From positions 1-34,342 of the forward strand of contig UWSO01000022.1 of the NCBI GenBank assembly GCA_900538385.1: a DNA stretch of 34,342 bases. Reading direction: 5' to 3'. This DNA is from an uncultured Porphyromonas sp. (GTDB taxonomy: Bacteria > Bacteroidota > Bacteroidia > Bacteroidales > Porphyromonadaceae). A model generated the notes under the pieces. That model was given only the letters and a program-made list of their open reading frames with translations, had not been told where the DNA came from and did no database searches. Positions 30,039 through 34,342 of the stretch are shown one piece after another; positions within the stretch are counted from its first letter, which is position 1, and each line of letters begins with the position of its first letter. A program made the translations under genes and the position numbers.

Positions 30039-31646
30039 ATGAAAATAGCTACAAAAACATTGCTCTGTGCCTTGCTTCTGATATTGCCACTCTTGGCTAC
30101 TGCTCAGACTTCTGGCGATGAGACACAGACTACCATTCCAACGATCGTGCTTACCACTGAGACTTCCGTTGGAGACACTATCTGGCTCTCCTTCGAGACA
30201 GATGATTGGGAAGATCCGATTATCGAGGGCCTCAAGCCCACGGGCGAATCAACCTTCGCAGGCAATCAGTACACGGTGACCTCGCCTACCATCAAGCTCA
30301 TGGGGGAGATAACCGACCTGGTGTGCCAAGAGATCAAGCTCACAGCAATAGACCTATCTGGCATCTCATGTCTACAAACGCTCAACTGCTCAGGCAATCA
30401 GCTCACAGAGCTGAATGTAGGAGACAACACAAGCCTATCGGCACTCTACTGCCAGCAAAACAAGCTCCAGCAGCTGGATCTATCTAAATGCAAGAGCCTA
30501 TACGAGGTTTACTGCTTTGATAACCAGCTCCAGAGCTTCAAGCTCGGAGAAAGTCACACCTCTTTTACAATGCTCAAGGCTGCCAACAATCAGTTGACAT
30601 CCATCGATCTGAGTGGGTGCCCCAACTTAAAGGTTGTAGACCTGGGGACTAACAATATAGAACACCTAGACCTAGCCAAAAACGTAGCTATCACCTGGCT
30701 ACTCGTAGCCAACAACAAGCTTACGGATATAGACCTCTCTGCACAGACCAAACTCGTACGACTAGACTGTTATAACAACGAGCTCTCCTCGCTAGACCTC
30801 TCTAAGCTCGAGCAGCTCACCGTGCTAGCCGCTGAGAGTAACCAGCTACAAGAGATCGATGTGTCACACTGTCCTAAGCTACAGGTGATGTCTGTAGAGC
30901 ATAACTCGATAAAGACGATGGATCTGTCACACAATCCCGAGTTGAAAAGCATCTGGTGCATAGAGAACCGCATCTACCCCAACGATATGCAAGCTCTCGT
31001 GACATCTTTGCTACAAAAAGAGGGAGCCAAGCTGGTTGCAGTCAATACACATAGCGACAAAGAGCAAAACGTAATCCTCAAAGCTCAAGTCGCAGAGGCA
31101 ATCGCCAAGGGATGGACTGTCTACGACTTCAATCCTGAGACCAAGGACCTCATTCCATACGAGGGGAGCGATACGACATTCCTCCACGTGACACTATCTG
31201 TCGGAGAGGGCGGCACGGCAAAAGTCTTAGACGTGACTGACCCTGAGCGGATCCCCTTTGCTACCGAGATAAAGGTCGAGGCGACACCTAACGAAGGCTA
31301 TGAGCTAGAGAGCATCAAAGTCGGAGATCAGGATATAACGGAAGACAAGGTCTACCTAGTCACAAAGGATGTAGAGGTCACCGTTACATTCCATCGTGTC
31401 AAGAGTATAGCTGATCCGACTAAGAGACAGAATCTCACGATTACGCCCAATCCTGCAAGAGACTTAGCGAGAGTATGTGGTCTCAAGCCTTACAGCGACT
31501 TCTCTGTTTATACGCAGGAGGGTAAATGCATAGCAACCATTCAGGCTGATGCCCTAGGACAGGGCGAGATAGACCTATCTAGCTATCCTGCTGGTAAGTA
31601 TCTTGTGATCGCTGAGGAGCATAGCGGATGGCTCATCGTCCGATGA
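30039..31646 (+). CDS. Secreted leucine-rich-repeat protein with T9SS sorting domain
   Basis: Exported protein of 535 residues. The signal peptide is residues 1 to about 22 (LLCALLLILPLLATAQ). Residues about 95-310 are tandem ~21-residue leucine-rich repeats of the form LxxLxCxxNQLTxLDLSxC, an InlJ/BspA-like class often found on Bacteroidales surface adhesins. Residues about 385-455 resemble an InlB_B-type repeat (GEGGTAKVLDV, then ATPNEGYELESIKVGDQDIT, then VTVTF). The last ~70 residues (LTITPNPARDLARVCGL, FSVYTQEGKC, LSSYPAGKYLVIA) are a clear type A T9SS sorting domain with the NPARD motif. Host or matrix binding is a family-level inference. Confidence 0.9.
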   Translation: MKIATKTLLCALLLILPLLATAQTSGDETQTTIPTIVLTTETSVGDTIWLSFETDDWEDPIIEGLKPTGESTFAGNQYTVTSPTIKLMGEITDLVCQEIKLTAIDLSGISCLQTLNCSGNQLTELNVGDNTSLSALYCQQNKLQQLDLSKCKSLYEVYCFDNQLQSFKLGESHTSFTMLKAANNQLTSIDLSGCPNLKVVDLGTNNIEHLDLAKNVAITWLLVANNKLTDIDLSAQTKLVRLDCYNNELSSLDLSKLEQLTVLAAESNQLQEIDVSHCPKLQVMSVEHNSIKTMDLSHNPELKSIWCIENRIYPNDMQALVTSLLQKEGAKLVAVNTHSDKEQNVILKAQVAEAIAKGWTVYDFNPETKDLIPYEGSDTTFLHVTLSVGEGGTAKVLDVTDPERIPFATEIKVEATPNEGYELESIKVGDQDITEDKVYLVTKDVEVTVTFHRVKSIADPTKRQNLTITPNPARDLARVCGLKPYSDFSVYTQEGKCIATIQADALGQGEIDLSSYPAGKYLVIAEEHSGWLIVR

Positions 31647-31728
31647 TGCGATTGACAAGAGCCTCCCGACACGCTCCACTGATGCCCGCACAGTACCTCT
31701 GCGGAGTCTCTCCCTCTTCTCTCGACCT

Positions 31729-31790
31729 CGTAAATCTCCCTATGACTAATCAGCTATGGGTGAGATTTGCGGGGGCGAGATTCGTTTTTT
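31729..31790 (+). terminator. Terminator after the LRR secreted protein
   Basis: CGTAAATCTCCCTAT (31729-31743) pairs with ATGGGTGAGATTTGCG (31756-31771) apart from one bulged T and one G-T pair. A run of six T's lies at 31785-31790. Confidence 0.7.
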
Positions 31791-31819
31791 AGGAGCAGTA
31801 GGGTTAGGGTTCTATTTCG

Positions 31820-31827
31820 TAACTTTG
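31820..31827 (+). promoter_or_regulatory. -7 promoter box for the acyl-CoA synthetase
   Basis: TAACTTTG is an exact TAnnTTTG match, 35 bases before the ATG at 31863. No -33 element at standard spacing was found. Confidence 0.6.
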
Positions 31828-31862
31828 CGCCACACGCTTAACCACAACAGGAGATAGCACCT

Positions 31863-33569
31863 ATGTATCCAGACAATCTCATCAAGGCCTACGAGGCGAG
31901 CTTCAGAGAGCACTTCCGACAGCCGGCTCTCTCGGACTACGCCACCGGCTACACCATATCTTATCGCGACTTAGCGCTACAGATAGCGCACCTACACTAC
32001 ATATATAAGGAGATCGGCATACAGCGCGGTGATCGCGTTGCTTTGATGGGTGCTGACTCGGTCCACTGGTGCGTCATCTTTATGGCGACGATCACTTACG
32101 GTGCTGTGATCGTTCCGATACTGCAGGACTTCAATGTCGAGGATGCTAAGACAATCATCAATCATAGCGAGGCGAAACTCCTTTTTATCGATGATCTCAT
32201 CTTGTCGAAACTCAATCCTGAGGAGGATCTGCCGATGGTGCAGACTATCTTTGACATTAAGAAGATCACTTGGCGATACGCCCGCTCTGGCATGCCTTAT
32301 GACTACAAGCGGCTCCTCCCCTTCGCCCCCTTTGTGGCACGCTTTTACCCCAAGGGCTTCCGTCGCTCTGACATCGTTTACCCCGAGGTGGGCAATGATG
32401 AGTTGGTAGTGATCAACTACACCTCAGGGACGACAGGCTTTAGCAAAGGCGTGCTGATCACCGCTGGCAATCTGGCTGGCAATGCCCTCTATGCGAGTAA
32501 GCTCGACCTCATGTATAGCGGTGAGCAGATTATCTGCTTCCTCCCGCTGGCACACACATACAGCTGCTCCTTCAACATGCTCGCAGCCCTTTACATAGGC
32601 GTCCACACCCATATCCTAGGCAAGGTGCCCTCGCCCAAGATCTTGATGAAAGCCTTTGCCGAGATACGCCCCGTGCTGATCATCTCTGTACCGCTCATCC
32701 TAGAGAAGATCTATAAGCAATCCATCATTCCCGTCCTAGAGCGTTCCTCCATCAAAACACTCCTGCGTACCCCGCTGCTGCGCAAGCTGGTCTACCGAGT
32801 GATCCGCAAGAAGCTCACCGATGGACTAGGGGGTAACTTTCGTGAGGTCATCGTCGGTGGGGCACCGCTCTCTACAGAGGTTGCAGCCTTCCTACATCGT
32901 ATCGGCTTCCCGCTCACTGTCGGCTACGGTATGACCGAGTGCGCTCCGCTCATCTCTTACAGCAACCATCGCCGCTGGGTGCCACTCTCTGCGGGACGCG
33001 CTCTGCCACACATGGAGATACGTGTCGAGGAGCCAGAAGACTTTGACCAGCCTCTAGCTCTAGGTGTCGGCGAGATACAGGTACGCGGTGACAACGTCTG
33101 CCTCGGCTACAACAAGCTTCCCGAGATCAATAAGCACCTCTTCACCCCTGACGGCTGGATGCGCACGGGCGACCTAGGGCGGCTGGATAAGCGGGGCAAC
33201 CTTTTTATCCTTGGTCGCTCCAAGACAATGATCCTAGGGGCTAATGGTCAAAACATCTACCCCGAAGAGATCGAGGCGAAGCTCAATAACCTTCACTTTG
33301 TGGCGGAGAGTCTGGTCTATCAGAAGAATGGACGTCTCGAGGCGCTCGTCTATCCAGACGAACTGGCAGCCAAGCAGGCGGGGATAACTATCGAGGAGGC
33401 ATGGGAGCAGATTAAAGATCAGCGTAAGCAGCTCAATGCTAAGCTTGGCTCCTACGAGATGGTGACCAAGTTCGTCCTCCAGAGAACTCCCTTCATCAAG
33501 TCGCCCAAGCACAGCATCAAGAGACATCTATATAAGGATGGCATTGAGGTGACGCAGACCAATGGGTAG
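31863..33569 (+). CDS. AMP-forming long-chain acyl-CoA synthetase
   Basis: Adenylate-forming enzyme of 568 residues that activates fatty acids with ATP and CoA. The AMP-binding P-loop is TSGTTGFSKG (187-196), the A5-type motif is YGMTECAP (355-362), the ribose-binding Asp lies in GWMRTGDLGRLDKRGNLFIL (D437), and the hinge GRSKTMILGANGQNIYPEEIE follows. The C-terminal lysine-rich segment FIKSPKHSIKRHL replaces the usual PKTxxGKxxR box. In Bacteroidales these enzymes serve phospholipid or lipid-A acyl supply rather than beta-oxidation; the substrate chain length cannot be read. The DUF2284 gene overlaps its last 8 bases. Confidence 0.93.
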   Translation: MYPDNLIKAYEASFREHFRQPALSDYATGYTISYRDLALQIAHLHYIYKEIGIQRGDRVALMGADSVHWCVIFMATITYGAVIVPILQDFNVEDAKTIINHSEAKLLFIDDLILSKLNPEEDLPMVQTIFDIKKITWRYARSGMPYDYKRLLPFAPFVARFYPKGFRRSDIVYPEVGNDELVVINYTSGTTGFSKGVLITAGNLAGNALYASKLDLMYSGEQIICFLPLAHTYSCSFNMLAALYIGVHTHILGKVPSPKILMKAFAEIRPVLIISVPLILEKIYKQSIIPVLERSSIKTLLRTPLLRKLVYRVIRKKLTDGLGGNFREVIVGGAPLSTEVAAFLHRIGFPLTVGYGMTECAPLISYSNHRRWVPLSAGRALPHMEIRVEEPEDFDQPLALGVGEIQVRGDNVCLGYNKLPEINKHLFTPDGWMRTGDLGRLDKRGNLFILGRSKTMILGANGQNIYPEEIEAKLNNLHFVAESLVYQKNGRLEALVYPDELAAKQAGITIEEAWEQIKDQRKQLNAKLGSYEMVTKFVLQRTPFIKSPKHSIKRHLYKDGIEVTQTNG

Positions 33570-34182
33570 CATGGCTGAGCCAACCTATCATATCGAGGGA
33601 ACGCTTCGTCAGTTGCCTCTAGCGGAGTATATGGCGGGGTACTTCGACCCAGATCGTTTCTTCGCTCTGTGCGAGCATTGTCCCACTTACTTGACCAATT
33701 GGTCTTGCCCGCCCTTTACCTTTGATGTACGTGAGGCTCTGGAACGCTACCGCTATGCGCATATCCTCGTGCATCGTGTCACGCCCGACGAAGAGTCGTG
33801 GGCAGCGTGTCAGCCCACCGAGGTGGGGGACTACTGCTTTCGCCTGATGAGTACCGTGCGGGATCGCATCGATCCGCTCCTCTATCAGCTAGAGCGACAG
33901 CATGCTGGGAGTCGGCTCTTTACGGCTGGCCGCTGTCGGCTTTGCCAGCAACAAGCCTGCACACGCAGTGCCGGCGATCCTTGCCGTCATCCCGACCAGA
34001 TGCGTTCGTCGCTCGAGTCGTGGGGCTTCGACCTGAGTGGCACCACAGAGCGACTGGCGGGTATACAGATGGTGTGGGGTCAGGAGGGGCATCCGCCACG
34101 CTACCTCACGATGGTCTCGGCACTGCTCTCGGCAGATCCGATCCCTGCGGAGGACTTTGAGAGGTTAGAGATTAGAGGTTAG
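33562..34182 (+). CDS. DUF2284 predicted metal-binding protein
   Basis: Cysteine-rich cytosolic protein of 206 residues. Cysteines C37, C40 and C49 (ALCEHC, then NWSCPPFTFD) and C125, C128, C133 and C141 (GRCRLC, then QQACTRSAGDPCRHP) follow the DUF2284 pattern, which suggests an iron-sulfur or zinc centre; the biochemical role is unknown. The ATG at 33562 overlaps the synthetase stop by 8 bases, implying translational coupling. The last codons (ERLEIRG and TAG stop) lie inside a heptamer repeat, so the exact C-terminus may vary between strains. Confidence 0.85.
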   Translation: MGSMAEPTYHIEGTLRQLPLAEYMAGYFDPDRFFALCEHCPTYLTNWSCPPFTFDVREALERYRYAHILVHRVTPDEESWAACQPTEVGDYCFRLMSTVRDRIDPLLYQLERQHAGSRLFTAGRCRLCQQQACTRSAGDPCRHPDQMRSSLESWGFDLSGTTERLAGIQMVWGQEGHPPRYLTMVSALLSADPIPAEDFERLEIRG

Positions 34183-34196
34183 AAGTTAGAGATTAG
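34162..34196 (+). repeat. Heptamer repeat across the DUF2284 stop codon
   Basis: The sequence AGGTTAGAGATTAGAGG continues as TTAGAAGTTAGAGATTAGG, giving TTAG every seven bases for five units. It matches the tract at 20072-20104 closely. The stop codon TAG (34180-34182) is part of the repeat. Confidence 0.8.
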
Positions 34197-34320
34197 GGGC
34201 AGGGCTGACGCATTATACCCTGTATCCAAAGAGCTATGGCTGACGCCAACCGAGTAATAGATGGATTAAGTCTTGCTACATAGCGCAATGGACTTACACT
34301 ATTGCTACTCCTATATCTCC

Positions 34321-34342
34321 ATTGAGGTCAATTCCTCGGAGC
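34321..34342 (+). repeat. Array F: first unit of another ~21-bp repeat array at the window edge
   Basis: GAGGTCAATTCCTCGGAGC closely resembles GAAGTCAATTCTTCGGGAG of array A (54-72 region). Only one core (CCTCGGAGC, 34334-34342) is visible before the window ends. The stretch 34183-34320 shows nothing recognisable. Confidence 0.45.

Overview
The window looks like a chromosomal segment of a Bacteroidales bacterium, most likely a Porphyromonas species other than P. gingivalis. The reasons are: a dipeptidyl peptidase IV close in length and catalytic spacing to the P. gingivalis enzyme; three secreted proteins whose C-termini resemble type IX secretion (T9SS) sorting domains; a GldH-like lipoprotein; the Bacteroidota-only small protein DUF4295 beside bL28 and bL33; and many promoters with the Bacteroidota -7 box TAnnTTTG. 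No Shine-Dalgarno pattern stands out. No plasmid, phage, IS or CRISPR module was seen.

Layout. 1-4457 (+): dnaG primase, holB (clamp-loader delta prime) and a membrane acyltransferase, closed by a perfect 18-bp hairpin. 4623-6029 (-): a Big2/leucine-rich-repeat lipoprotein, divergent from ribE and a nitroreductase (+). 7584-8240 (+): the ribosomal cluster rpmB, rpmG and DUF4295. 8500-9006: a small T9SS-type secreted protein. 9460-16834 (+): a complete phosphate module, pstS-pstC-pstA-pstB-phoU-response regulator-histidine kinase, preceded by three tandem 11-bp direct repeats that look like a Pho box. 17040-20066 (-): DPP IV followed by lipA. 20114-22124 (-): two tandem META-domain lipoproteins made by a ~649-bp duplication that also copied the 3' end of murI, then murI itself. 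22616-24229 (+): a secreted T9SS-type protein. 24360-27257 (-): gldH, ricT-like PSP1 and a YitT-family membrane protein. 27479-27551 (-): tRNA-Pro(CGG). 28074-29438 (-): a Big2 lipoprotein of unknown function. 29551-29757 (+): a possible remnant of an outer-membrane barrel gene. 30039-31646 (+): a secreted LRR protein. 31863-34182 (+): an AMP-forming acyl-CoA synthetase and a DUF2284 cysteine-rich protein.

The most unusual signal is a family of intergenic arrays of ~21-22-bp units with a near-palindromic core (type CTTCSGAAG). They occur at 1-72, 9207-9343, 22280-22461 and 27848-28029, with a degenerate copy at 16875-16949 and a partial one at the right edge. The three best arrays are colinear: the same order of variant cores and the same spacer lengths recur in different orientations. 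This suggests an ordered element of about 180 bp rather than a homogenised satellite. A second repeat, 7-bp units with TAG every seven bases, occurs before DPP IV, before murI and across the stop codon of the DUF2284 gene.

All calls come from reading the sequence; no database search was run.
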